Shown piece after piece: positions 18,252 to 27,589 of a stretch of DNA of 64,000 bases. The stretch is taken from contig CAJNDS010000475.1 in NCBI GenBank assembly GCA_905221605.1, positions 17,501 through 81,500 of the forward strand, in the 5' to 3' direction. The translations under genes and the position numbers were made by a program. The notes beneath the pieces were generated by a model. That model saw only the letters and a program-made list of their open reading frames with translations. It searched no databases and had not been told where the DNA came from. Source of the stretch: Symbiodinium natans. Taxonomy: Eukaryota; Sar; Dinophyceae; Suessiales; Symbiodiniaceae. Within the stretch, counting starts at the first letter, position 1. Every line of letters begins with the position of its first letter.

Positions 18252-19440
18252 CTTGGTGTTGTTGTTTGTTGTTTTTTGTTGTTGTTTGTTGTTGTTTGTT
18301 GTTTGGTGTGTGTTGTTTGTTGCTTGTTGTTTGTTGTTTGTTGTTTGTTGTTTGTTGTTTGGTTGTTTGTTTGTTTGTTGTTTGTTGTTTGTTTTTTGTT
18401 GTTTGTGGGTGTTGGGTGTTGGGTGTTTGTTGTTTGTTGTTTGTTGTTTGTTTTTTGTTATTTGTGGGTGTTGGGTGTTGGGTGTTTGTTGTTTGTTGTT
18501 TGTTGTTTGTTGTGTGTTGTTTGTTGTTTGTTGTTTGTTGTTTGTTGTTTGTTGTTTGTGGGTGTTGGGTGTTGGGTGTTGGGTGTTTGTTGTTTGTTGG
18601 TTGTTGTTTGTTGTTTGTTGTTTGTTGTTTGTTGTTTGTTGTTTGTTGTTTGTTGTTTGTTGTTTGTTGTTTGTTGTTTGTTGGTGTTTCTTGTTGTTTC
18701 TTGTTGTTTCTTGTTGTTTCTTGTTGTTTCTTGTTGTTTCTTGTTGTTTCTTGTTGTTTCTTGTGGTTTCTTGTTGTTTCTTGTTGTTTCTTGTTGTTTC
18801 TTGTTGTTTGTTGTTGTGTGTTGTTGTTTGTTGTTGTTTGTTGTTGTTTGTTGTTGTTTGTTGTTGCTTGTTGTTGCTTGTTGTTGTTTGTTGTTGTTTG
18901 TTTGTTGTTGTTTGTTTGTTGTTGTTTGTTTGTTGTTGTTTGTTTGTTGTTGTTTGTTTGTTGTTGTTTGTTGTTGTTTGTTGTTTGTTGTTTGTTGTTT
19001 GTTGTTTGTCGTTGTTTGTTGGTTGTTGTTTGTTGTTTGTTGTTTGTTGGTTGTTGGTTGTTGGTTGTTGGTTGTTGTTGTTGGTGTTGGTGTTGGTGTT
19101 GTTGTTGTTGGTGTTGTTGTTGTTGTCGTTGTTGTTGTTGTTGGTGTTGTTGTTGCTGTTGTTTGTTGATGTTTGTTGTTGTTTGTTGTTGTTTGTTGTT
19201 GTTTGTTGTTGCTTGTTGTTGCTTGTTGTTGTTTGTTGTTGCTTGTTGTTGCTTGTTGTTGTTTGTTGTTGTTTGTTGTTGTTTGTTGTTGTTTGTTGTT
19301 GCTTGTTGTTGCTTGTTGTTGCTTGTTGTTGCCTGTTGTCTGTTGTTGCCTGTTGTTGTTGTTGTTGTTGTTGTTGTGGTTGTCGTTGTTGTTGTTGTTG
19401 TTTGTTGTTGTTTGTCGTTCTTGTTTGTCGTTGTTTGTCG

Positions 19441-19481
<41 letters not shown>

Positions 19482-19822
19482 GGTTTGTTTGTTTGTTTGT
19501 TTGTTTGTTTGTTTGTTTGTTTGTTTGTTTGTTTGTTTGTTTGTTTGTTTGTTTGTTTGTTTGTTTGTTTGTCTGTTTGTTTGTTTGTTTGTTTGTTTGT
19601 TTGTTTGTTTGTTTGTTTGTTTGTTTGTTTGTTTGTTTGTTTGTTTGTTTGTTTGTTTGTTGTTTGTTGTTTGTTGTGTGTTGTTTGTTGTTTGTTGTTT
19701 GTTGTTTGTTGCTTGTTGTTTGGTGTTTGGTGTTTGGTTTTTGTTGTTTTTTGTTTGTTGTTTGTTGTTGGTGTTGTTGGTGTCGTTGGTGTTGTTGTTG
19801 TTGTTGTTGTTGTTTGTTGTGT
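18201..19822 (+). repeat. 1.6-kb G-T2/G-T3 simple-repeat tail between copies
   Basis: Almost every unit is GTT or GTTT. Blocks in order: (GTT)n; heptamers GTTTGTT with three GGGTGTT-rich inserts near 18405, 18465 and 18558; decamers GTTTCTTGTT (about 18686-18810); GTTTGTTGTT; 14-mers; GTTGTTGGT; GCTTGTTGTT variants; (GTT)n; a pure (GTTT)n run at about 19483-19661; heptamers; (GTT)n. Long open frames on both strands here (all Cys/Leu/Val or Asn/Thr/Gln) are products of the repeat and not genes. Confidence 0.9.
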
Positions 19823-20075
19823 TTTCTCGGGGCCCACCTAACATCTCAAGGCTTACTAGCTCTTGCCAGCTGATGGTCACTTGGAGGCTTTAGCCCCAAG
19901 CATTTTGAGATTCTGCCGCAGACAGCATATCCACGAGCTGGCCCGGTCCCAATTCCGGGGGGAGAACTTAGATCGTCTTAGACTGCATCTTTCACTCCTA
20001 AGTGTGAGGGTTCTCGTCTTTCCGCAGGACGAGGGGAGTCTGATCGTGCTTCGGCACTTCAGTCGAAACAAGCGG
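19823..20075 (+). other. 5' leader of copy 2
   Basis: The RT frame is open without an ATG back to a TAG at 19857-19859. A weak motif-like AGTGTGAGGGTTCTCG lies at 20001-20016. No promoter could be identified. Confidence 0.4.
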
Positions 20076-23000
20076 ATGGCAGAGGGTTTAATTCGGAAAC
20101 ACTCCTATCGTCGGGCCTGTCACCGAGCCTTAAGGGACGGTTGCGCAGTACCATATCGAAGGACAAATTTGCCTCTAAGCCAGGCACAGGCAAGCGCAGG
20201 CACGGCTGCACCTAGTGCAAGCCAAGAGACTAAGGAAAACATGCATGCTCAATTTGCACCGCAGCTTCCTCTTAGGCAACCGCGCAGGCGTCACCCTAGA
20301 GGCGGTCTCGAAGCCAAACCACTGCGAGTTTTCTCGTGGAATGCAGGTGGATTAAGCCAGCAATTGTGGGCAGAGTTCAAGGAGTGGCTGCAAAATCAGC
20401 AGGACCTCGATGTTATCTTTATCCAGGAAACCCACTGGACAACATCCTCCCAGTTTAAAGTGCATGGCTGGACAGCTGTTTCAGGCGGGCTGCCGGATGA
20501 AGAGCTCGTGAGGTCTCCTCCCGCTCAAACATCCCAGCTACCCGAACAGCCAAAGCACAGGCGCTCTGCAGGTGTTCTCACTTTACTATCGCCTAGCATA
20601 GACTCAGCGACACTACGCTGGCAGGATCTACGCCCAGGCCGTGCTCACGAGGTTCACTGCGAAGTCCGAGGCCATCCAGTGCTCCTGCTAAACTGCTACC
20701 AGTACACCAAGCAACGAGGCATGACGGAGCAGGACCACTATGCCACCCAAAGCAAAGTTCTCTCCTCCCTAAGCAAGTCCCTTTCCAACTTGTCACAGCG
20801 CACTGTTCCGGTACTGGCGGGCGACTTCAACTCTTCCCTAAAACCAAATCCCCCCTTCGTAGGGGGAGTGGTGCCAGCAGGATCTTCTAAGCACAAGCCG
20901 GTTCAAAAGCAGTTCCAGAAGTTTCTTCAGCGAAACTCCCTAGTTGCGCTTAACACATGGCAGGGGCGCAAGGCAAACACCTTCATCTCGCCACAGGGCA
21001 GCTCTCAGATAGATTTCATCTTGACCTCCAAATTCTACGCTGCTCAGCTGGCCCGCAAAGTGTGTGTCCTCAAAGACTTTAAGCTGGGAGCATGGCGTAA
21101 AGGTGGCAAACACATGCCACTCCGGACGGCAGTACCCCTCAAGAAGGTCTGGAGACACCCGTTCTCGACCAAAACTCAACCGGCAGTCCCTTCCAAACAA
21201 AAGTCCCTACTGGCTCACCATGTTAGACAAAACACTCCTCTGGCTCAAACCCTGCGGGAGCAAGTTGCACAGGATGTCGACAAACTCCGAGCGCAGAAGA
21301 ATGGAGAGCCTCTTCACCCTGATGAGGTCAACGAGCTTCTTCTCGAACACGCCAAGACTTTCCAGCCGAGGGACCCAGAAGAAGGCAGCTCGGACGCAGC
21401 TCCGACAGCACAACCTCTGTGGCGGCTTCATAACCATCGGCAGACTGCACTGCGGAACCTAAAACGTGAGGATGACGTCATAAATAAGATGGCTCGCACC
21501 GAGCACCTCAAACAGGCTCAGCGCTCGCTAGACGAGGCAGCCAAGGCACATGCCATCCAGATAAAGAATCAGGCCCGAGAAAGGACTCATCGCACTTTGA
21601 CAGAGATTTCTGAGAAGGTCAAACGAGATCCACATGCGGCATATCGCTCTTTAAAGCATGTAGCTCCTTGGTCTCCTGCACCTAGAGTCTGCCTCAGATC
21701 GCCACGCGGCCGCATCCTAACTGAGCCTGAGGGGCTGGCAGAGTTAAAGAGACATAGTCTTTCCATCTTCTCCTCGCATCCCCCCCTAGCCAGTGGCGTA
21801 GGCCAAGCCTTGCCCAAGCTGGACAAAAGTAGTCTGTCCAAAGGCATAGCCTCTATAAAGCCGGAAAAGGCAGTACCGCAAGGATCTGCCCCAGCATCCA
21901 TGTACCGCCTTTGTGCTTCCACTGTGGCCAATAATTACTGCGACTATCTCGAAGCGGTGCCTCCGCCTCCCGCTCTGACCCATCCGGCGTGCGAGGTCAC
22001 CTCCTGCCAAGGGAAGCGCGAGCCTCAGCATAACACAGCACCACTGAATCCAGCCGAGCCACCCTCGCTGCCCACAACGGCCAAGTCAGCAGACCTTAGC
22101 TTCATACCCAAGCCCTCTAAACCTGCCTCTAAGCCGGAGAACTTGCGACCGCTGGGCATCATTAGGCCAGATGGCAAAGGAATAGCCTCTGAGGCTAGGA
22201 GAAGGCTCGACCCCCTCTTTAAGAAGGCCCACTTTGCCTCCCCTCAATTTGCCTACATTCCAGGACGCGGTATCGCCGATGCCCAACTCCGGGTAATTGG
22301 CCACGCAAGGCGCGTCCGTGCCATGCTTCGATCCCGAGCACCAGACAGATTCTGCACTCCCAAGCGCACGAAGGGCAAGCCGGATCTAATCGGAGGCTTC
22401 ACCTTCTCACTAGATCTCTCTCAAGCTTTTGACAAAACAAGCAGAGAGGCTCTCTTGCGCTCACTAATTACTTACGGAGCCTCACCCGAAGACGTCGAGC
22501 TGGTTGCATCCCTCCATAGGGAGGCCCAGTATAATCTGCGCTATGGACGAAGCCAGGAAACAGTAACCTCCACAAGAGGTATAAAGCAAGGCTGCAAACT
22601 GGCCCCCTCTCTCTTCTCCCTGGTCATCACGGAGGCGTTCCGGCTTATGGCCACCCACATAGGGTTCCCTCCCATACAGCAGTTCCTCACAGGCTTCGCA
22701 GATGACCTCGTCATTCACCGAGACATCCACAACTGGTCCGATCTCTACGCGGCTCATGACATGGTTAGACTGTTACTGCACTACCTGCAAGAAGCCGGAC
22801 TAGAGGTGAATTACGCCAAGTGCAACATCATGGTCAAACTGGCAGGTCGCCACGCACAGCAGGCCAAGAAGCTCTTCAAGTCACAGGAGCTTCGCTCAGG
22901 CCGGAAGGTCACGGTCTGGAATATAGATGCACCAGAGCAGCCAAGACGGCCAATTCTGCTTTCGAATTCCTCAGTTCTTCCCCCTCTCCCCTCTCTTCCT

Positions 23001-25466
23001 TCCTTCGAGCTGGTAGACTCCTTCAAGTATCTAGGGGTCATGGTCAGCTACTCAAACCCGGAAGATCTTACCTATTCCTTAAGACAAGAGAGAGCGGCGA
23101 AGAAAAAGCAGACAGTGCGCAAATTCATTCACAATAAGCGCAGGACAAAAACCGCATCTAGGCTGCTTGTCTGGAGAGCCACCGTCTGGTCCACGGCCAC
23201 TTTTGGCCTGGAATCCGTTGGTCTCTCAGGTAGGCGGGCAAGGGCTCTCTGCTCATGGCATGCCAGACAGGTGCGAGCGGTAACGCACAACCCTGTGCAT
23301 AAGACTCGTGAAACTACAGCAGCGCTTTTTGCACGTCTGAAACTTGTCTCTCCCATTCAGCAGCTTCATGATCGCTCCGCCCAGCGCCTAGACTCTCTCC
23401 GCAAGCGCCGGAATGCAGCCCCAGCGAGTGAGGTCACCTCCTGCTCAACATCCACGCCGGCCAACGCGAGCTCTTCGCTCCTCACTCAGTCCGGCGCCTG
23501 GCCATGTGAGGATATCTTAACTATTCCCTCCACCCTGCAAACGGCGGAGGAAATTGTAGCCTCTTACAGCAAGCTGCTCAGGGAGGCCGACAATGACCCT
23601 TCTCCGGACGTGCCCATGCACACATGCTGTGGCAAGGTATTTCGTACTGCGGCGGGCATGAGAACACACCGGACAGTCAAGCATCCGGCTCCTGTTCCGC
23701 CACCCCTTGAATTCTCACGCCTAAAGCACTCCGTGGGAGGCCTGCCTCAATGCTCGAACTGCCAGGTGAAATTTAAAAACTGGCATAATCTACAACAGCA
23801 CGTTGAGCGCAGAGTCTGCCGACAGGCTGGTTTCAAGCTTTCTAGACCTGAGGCGGCCACTCAGGCTGACGAAGCTCCTCCCAAGGCGAGTGAGGTCTCC
23901 TCCAGCCAGGAGCTCGTGCCCTCGTCAGACTGCCGTGCTACTGCCGCACCCTCGGTCCAACTTACCTTGCAGATGGACACAGTGCCTCTCATTTCGCGCA
24001 TGCGCACCGAACTGCTGCAACAGGCCGGAACCCAGACCTTCCTCGAGCTCCTCACCGGCCACCTTGGCCAGCAACTCACCAGGACCTGTCTGCTCTGCGA
24101 CTCGTGGATAGCCTCCACGACAAAAATAGCCTTCCACCTCACAAAGAAACACGGGGCAGAATGGGACTCTTATAAGGCCTCTGCGGGGAATAACACCTCT
24201 AAGATGTATGTGCTGACCCGCCTGTCACCCTGTCCTGCCTGTGGAGTGAAAGTGGAGAGCGCCCCCCGACACACGAAGCAGTGCCCGGTCATTCAGCAAT
24301 TACAACTCTTCTTCTTTCTGCACCCTGACGCCCCTCTTTCCAGAATGCACTCGTCCCTCCAACACACTCAGCTCTCACATCTCTCGCCCCCCACCTCTGG
24401 GGCTGGCGCGTCTCCTCCTGCGGTCCCTACCCCCGGGCCGAGCACGACAACATCACACCAACACGCATCTCCCACACAGGCTACCCCCCAACCAAAGACG
24501 TTCCAACAGCGGACCCTGCAGGCTCCCAATCCCAGGTCCAAGCAAAGCCAGCTTCAGAGATGGTTTCGCCCAGGGAGTGCCTCCCAGGCTGCACAGCTGG
24601 GCGCAGGACCTCCTCAGCCAGCACCGACAGACCTGGATGCCTCTCCTCCGCCACCGCCTCCTGCAGCTCAGCCTATGCCACAGTTGATTAATCCTCATAA
24701 CTTGTGCTACGCCATTTCAGTCTTGCAGATGATTAGCGCTCTGAGGGAAGAACCCTCAGTGGACTGGTCGAACCTTCAGCCTCTCCAGCGGGAACTTCGA
24801 GCAAGGGCCTCGCACCCAGTCTCTATTCTCGCACTAGAATCGCTCCCGCATTGTCATCCAGACTGGAGGCTTGCTAATAGGCAAAGCGATGCACTCGAGT
24901 ACTTGACGTTTTTGTTGGCTAACCACCATGGCTCCTTACAAGGTACCCCCTGGAAGAGAGTCTATGATGCAGACATACCCGACTCAACTGGCTTCTCCCC
25001 CCTTCTACTAACCTTCCCGGAAGGCACCGACCCGACCAGGCTGTCCCAGCCTGACTCCCAGGCGGCGCCCATCTTAGCCTATTCACTGTCCTTCTTTGTG
25101 CACGAGTGGCACTCTCCACATGACTCGAAGGCGGCACTGTTGTATACACCTCCTTATATCTTTGTGTCTCTGCCAAGGTTCACAAATGCCGGAGCGAAGC
25201 AGCACTGGAGACTCACGGGCTTGCAGGACGAAGTACAGCTGCCTGCATGGACAGGGCCTCACTCTCAATCCTTTGTTCGCTACAGATCCGTCTCGGGACT
25301 CTTTCACATAGGGCAGGAAGCCACCTCAGGTCATTACAGATCCTTCACCTTGCTTCCTTCTCTGCAGGTAGGTGATGACTCCAGCCCAGGCTTCTCGCCT
25401 ACGAGCGAGGAACGTGCACAGATCGGGTCAGGAGCTTACCTTTTGCTCCTCCAACGCTTAAGTTAA
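20076..25466 (+). CDS. APE endonuclease-reverse transcriptase-zinc finger-USP-like protease, 1796 aa
   Basis: Replication protein of the element. APE-type endonuclease at about residues 84-350: Asn89 (FSWNAGG), Glu118 (FIQETHW), Asp250/Asn252 (LAGDFNS), Asp313 (SQIDFIL) and His346. Reverse transcriptase at about 685-920: LGIIRPDGKG, AYIPGRGIADAQ, Asp780 in FSLDLSQAFDK, GIKQGCKLAPSLF, and the catalytic FADD at 874-877, then the SFKYLGV motif and a basic thumb. Cys/His motifs follow near 1180-1205, 1223-1250, 1337-1360 and 1384-1405. The C-terminus resembles a ubiquitin-specific protease: Cys1544 box NLCYAISVLQM, and His1753 box SGHYRSF with YIFVSLPRF between them. About 210 residues separate Cys and His, shorter than typical. 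The ATG at 20076 is the first in frame; the frame is open further 5'. No RNase H was seen. Confidence 0.85.
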   Translation: MAEGLIRKHSYRRACHRALRDGCAVPYRRTNLPLSQAQASAGTAAPSASQETKENMHAQFAPQLPLRQPRRRHPRGGLEAKPLRVFSWNAGGLSQQLWAEFKEWLQNQQDLDVIFIQETHWTTSSQFKVHGWTAVSGGLPDEELVRSPPAQTSQLPEQPKHRRSAGVLTLLSPSIDSATLRWQDLRPGRAHEVHCEVRGHPVLLLNCYQYTKQRGMTEQDHYATQSKVLSSLSKSLSNLSQRTVPVLAGDFNSSLKPNPPFVGGVVPAGSSKHKPVQKQFQKFLQRNSLVALNTWQGRKANTFISPQGSSQIDFILTSKFYAAQLARKVCVLKDFKLGAWRKGGKHMPLRTAVPLKKVWRHPFSTKTQPAVPSKQKSLLAHHVRQNTPLAQTLREQVAQDVDKLRAQKNGEPLHPDEVNELLLEHAKTFQPRDPEEGSSDAAPTAQPLWRLHNHRQTALRNLKREDDVINKMARTEHLKQAQRSLDEAAKAHAIQIKNQARERTHRTLTEISEKVKRDPHAAYRSLKHVAPWSPAPRVCLRSPRGRILTEPEGLAELKRHSLSIFSSHPPLASGVGQALPKLDKSSLSKGIASIKPEKAVPQGSAPASMYRLCASTVANNYCDYLEAVPPPPALTHPACEVTSCQGKREPQHNTAPLNPAEPPSLPTTAKSADLSFIPKPSKPASKPENLRPLGIIRPDGKGIASEARRRLDPLFKKAHFASPQFAYIPGRGIADAQLRVIGHARRVRAMLRSRAPDRFCTPKRTKGKPDLIGGFTFSLDLSQAFDKTSREALLRSLITYGASPEDVELVASLHREAQYNLRYGRSQETVTSTRGIKQGCKLAPSLFSLVITEAFRLMATHIGFPPIQQFLTGFADDLVIHRDIHNWSDLYAAHDMVRLLLHYLQEAGLEVNYAKCNIMVKLAGRHAQQAKKLFKSQELRSGRKVTVWNIDAPEQPRRPILLSNSSVLPPLPSLPSFELVDSFKYLGVMVSYSNPEDLTYSLRQERAAKKKQTVRKFIHNKRRTKTASRLLVWRATVWSTATFGLESVGLSGRRARALCSWHARQVRAVTHNPVHKTRETTAALFARLKLVSPIQQLHDRSAQRLDSLRKRRNAAPASEVTSCSTSTPANASSSLLTQSGAWPCEDILTIPSTLQTAEEIVASYSKLLREADNDPSPDVPMHTCCGKVFRTAAGMRTHRTVKHPAPVPPPLEFSRLKHSVGGLPQCSNCQVKFKNWHNLQQHVERRVCRQAGFKLSRPEAATQADEAPPKASEVSSSQELVPSSDCRATAAPSVQLTLQMDTVPLISRMRTELLQQAGTQTFLELLTGHLGQQLTRTCLLCDSWIASTTKIAFHLTKKHGAEWDSYKASAGNNTSKMYVLTRLSPCPACGVKVESAPRHTKQCPVIQQLQLFFFLHPDAPLSRMHSSLQHTQLSHLSPPTSGAGASPPAVPTPGPSTTTSHQHASPTQATPQPKTFQQRTLQAPNPRSKQSQLQRWFRPGSASQAAQLGAGPPQPAPTDLDASPPPPPPAAQPMPQLINPHNLCYAISVLQMISALREEPSVDWSNLQPLQRELRARASHPVSILALESLPHCHPDWRLANRQSDALEYLTFLLANHHGSLQGTPWKRVYDADIPDSTGFSPLLLTFPEGTDPTRLSQPDSQAAPILAYSLSFFVHEWHSPHDSKAALLYTPPYIFVSLPRFTNAGAKQHWRLTGLQDEVQLPAWTGPHSQSFVRYRSVSGLFHIGQEATSGHYRSFTLLPSLQVGDDSSPGFSPTSEERAQIGSGAYLLLLQRLS
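20502..20526 (+). repeat. Hairpin motif HM1, copy 2
   Basis: GAG/CTC stem; identical to HM1; in frame as LVRSPP. Confidence 0.6.
21986..22008 (+). repeat. Hairpin motif HM2, copy 2
   Basis: GGC/GCC stem; in frame as CEVTSC. Confidence 0.6.
23423..23445 (+). repeat. Hairpin motif HM3, copy 2
   Basis: AGC/GCT stem; in frame as SEVTSC. Confidence 0.65.
23885..23907 (+). repeat. Hairpin motif HM4, copy 2
   Basis: GGC/GCC stem; in frame as SEVSSS. Confidence 0.65.
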
Positions 25467-25477
25467 GTCCCATTCAT

Positions 25478-25502
25478 CTTCGTGTGAGGTCCCCTCCTGA
25501 AG
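25478..25502 (+). repeat. Hairpin motif HM5, copy 2
   Basis: CTTC/GAAG stem between the RT gene stop and gene B. Confidence 0.75.
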
Positions 25503-25555
25503 GTGAACGGGCAGCGTTTTCACTTGTGCTACCATGCGTGTCCTCCCTAAGCGCT

Positions 25556-26629
25556 ATGGAGCAAGCCCAGCAGGAGCTGCTGAACAACCCCGCACTATGC
25601 CAAGTGCTCTTTAAGAACCTCCCCCATCTTGCCGCTTCATCCATGGCTGCGCGGGCATTTGGCCCTGATGAACGTTCAACGTCCAGAGAACTGGTCCCTG
25701 CTCACGACAGGGATAGGCCTCCCAAACAGCGCCGTCAGCAAAAGGATCTGGAGCAGGACGAGGAAATGCCGCCGACTCGATTGCCCTCACCGTCCAGGAG
25801 GCCCAGGAGGACTGGTCGCCGTAATGGCTCCAGACCAAGGGCCTCGCACAACGGTCCGCAGAAATCAAAGCAGGAGGTCAAACCAACCGCTGACCTCTTG
25901 GCTAGCATCATCTTGGCCCTGCTGAATCACGAGGATGAATTGACAGCCTTGCGATACCATCATGGATGGATCTTCTACGCCACGGTGCACCAAGCGAACA
26001 GTGTGGTTCCCTCCTTGGCACGGATCCAGCAACAGTGGAAGTCGGACCAGCCCCAGGACCCCCCTGGCACGCCTGTTCGCCACGCCCTGTTCCTCGGTCT
26101 CCTTCACGAGCTGCACACTCGAGCCCAGGGCTTCGATCACATAGCCTATGACAGCACGAACCAGGACAAGGAATCAGCACTTATCTCTCTACCAGGAGCA
26201 CTTGCCTCCCGAGGTCGACACCACACGGACGAGAACCCTGCCTTCTACTGGAACTACATGAGATGGGACGCCAAACAGCGGAAGGTAGTCATCGATGCCC
26301 AACGCCCTCCTCTCTCGCCCAAGGTTGTCTCCACCCACCTGGCGGCTATGCTCAAGCTAGATCAAGAACAGCTCACCAAGTTCAGGCCGTCCAGACCGCT
26401 GCGAGCCAACCTGACGGAAGAAAGGCCGGTCATAGCCTTCCTCCTGGAACTGGCCCTGACCATCGGAGACGACCACGAGGCAATGCACGCCTTTCGACTT
26501 CTAGCGAACAACTCAATCTGGAACCTAGTTGGGGTCACCATGCGCAGGGAGGGCCTAAGACGGTCTCCACAGATGCAGACCCTCCGCGATCAGCTAGAAG
26601 CGCTGCGCACAGGAGGCAACGAGGGCTAA
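25556..26629 (+). CDS. Element protein B, 357 aa, unknown function (copy 2)
   Basis: Encodes, by eye, exactly the same protein as 5490-6563. The two DNA copies differ at about eight sites, all at third or otherwise silent positions (for example GAC/GAT, CAG/CAA, CTA/CTG, GAA/GAG, ACG/ACA, GCT/GCC, ATC/ATA and CCT/CCG). That pattern is what purifying selection leaves and makes B one of the best supported genes here, although its function is unknown. The start follows HM5 by 53 b and HM6 follows the stop. Confidence 0.8.
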   Translation: MEQAQQELLNNPALCQVLFKNLPHLAASSMAARAFGPDERSTSRELVPAHDRDRPPKQRRQQKDLEQDEEMPPTRLPSPSRRPRRTGRRNGSRPRASHNGPQKSKQEVKPTADLLASIILALLNHEDELTALRYHHGWIFYATVHQANSVVPSLARIQQQWKSDQPQDPPGTPVRHALFLGLLHELHTRAQGFDHIAYDSTNQDKESALISLPGALASRGRHHTDENPAFYWNYMRWDAKQRKVVIDAQRPPLSPKVVSTHLAAMLKLDQEQLTKFRPSRPLRANLTEERPVIAFLLELALTIGDDHEAMHAFRLLANNSIWNLVGVTMRREGLRRSPQMQTLRDQLEALRTGGNEG

Positions 26630-26638
26630 AGTTTTCCA

Positions 26639-26673
26639 GGACATCCGAGTCGAGGTCCCCTCCTGAGCTGTCC
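26639..26673 (+). repeat. Hairpin motif HM6, copy 2
   Basis: Outer GGAC/GTCC stem, as in copy 1. Confidence 0.6.
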
Positions 26674-26734
26674 AAGCCCCCCCTTGTCTTCCTGGGGGAT
26701 CTAGCTAGTCACTTAGCCTCAGACAACCCTCTTA

Positions 26735-26762
26735 CTCTCGTGTAGAGGTCCCCTCCTGAGAG
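26735..26762 (+). repeat. Hairpin motif HM7, copy 2
   Basis: CTCTC/GAGAG stem. Confidence 0.7.
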
Positions 26763-27083
26763 AACGAGGGCGCTGATGAGTCAGCCCGTTTTTCTCCCTT
26801 CTCTGCCGCCTCGCGCGCACCGTGCCTGCCAGGAAAAGTCTTTTCTGCACCACACGTCAAGCTTCACTATTGCATCGAACTGCCTTTCTCCCATCACAAC
26901 TGAGGCCGAGCTTCACTTACGCCAGCCGTCGACCAGAGCGAGTCACACCACAGGCTCTCGCATTACTTACAAGCTGAGGGACTTCTTTCCGCCATGTGCC
27001 TGACCGAAGCCCTAACTTAGCTCAGCATCAGCCGTTCTGCTCATATTGATCAGTACTGACAGTTCCTCCATCATCACCACGCC

Positions 27084-27347
27084 ATGGCAACCAACCCGGA
27101 GGGCACGATTCTTGCCATTGAGAACACCCCTGGCATTCACACCCAGACGACGACAAGCCAGGCCAGTGTAGCCCAAGCTCTGGTCAAGGCAACGGCACCT
27201 CCGCCACCACAGTCATCATGCGGAGCAGGCTGCGACCAATGCCACAGTGCTCCATGTGTTCGACACAAGCCGGGACATCTGTGGCACTGCTGTTTCGGGT
27301 GTAGAGACTCCTGGGCGGTGCAACAAGCCCGCTCCAGGTACTGGTAG
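27084..27347 (+). CDS. Cys/His-rich miniprotein C0, 87 aa
   Basis: Small gene whose C-terminal half is packed with potential metal ligands: Cys46, 50, 53, 58, 69, 70 and 73 and His61, 65 and 68, in a CxxC...C...H...H..HCCxxC order. This suggests a small zinc-binding domain, perhaps for nucleic-acid or protein binding (inference). The first 45 residues are Thr/Ala/Pro-rich. The start context is GCCATGG. Support for a real gene comes from the element's own grammar: the stop is followed 32 b later by a hairpin motif, as for the other genes. Copy 1 has lost the Cys-rich half by deletion. I could not name a family. Confidence 0.6.
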   Translation: MATNPEGTILAIENTPGIHTQTTTSQASVAQALVKATAPPPPQSSCGAGCDQCHSAPCVRHKPGHLWHCCFGCRDSWAVQQARSRYW

Positions 27348-27379
27348 CTTTGAGCAGGATAGAGCTCGACATTTTGCGA

Positions 27380-27408
27380 CCAGCAAGTGAGGTCTCCTCC
27401 TGCAGGTA
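27380..27408 (+). repeat. Hairpin motif HM7b (copy 2 only)
   Basis: Stem ACCAGC/GCAGGT with one central A-A mismatch around AAGTGAGGTCTCCTCCT. Lies in the 326 b missing from copy 1. Confidence 0.65.
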
Positions 27409-27589
27409 AAACGCAGCTATGCTCTCACAGCTGCGCGCCGTCGACCGAGCCAACAGTCTCAACTAAAACAATCTGCCCTAAATGCATGACAGCACTTAGC
27501 TCATCCAATGTCTCTCCGTTCTTATATTGCTGCACAGGCCCCACTGTCGAGCCCAGCACTCAGCCAGTCCTTGTGCATTGCTGAGATAA

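Larger units (their letters stand above)
26630..27083 (+). other. Spacer B/C0, copy 2
   Basis: As the copy-1 spacer; holds HM6 and HM7 and about 320 b of sequence without a supported gene. Confidence 0.5.

Noticed and set aside
18146-19893. Very long open frames on both strands (up to 641 codons) through the G/T tail
   Set aside because: They consist only of Cys/Leu/Val/Phe or Asn/Thr/Gln codons generated by the simple repeat; no gene structure.
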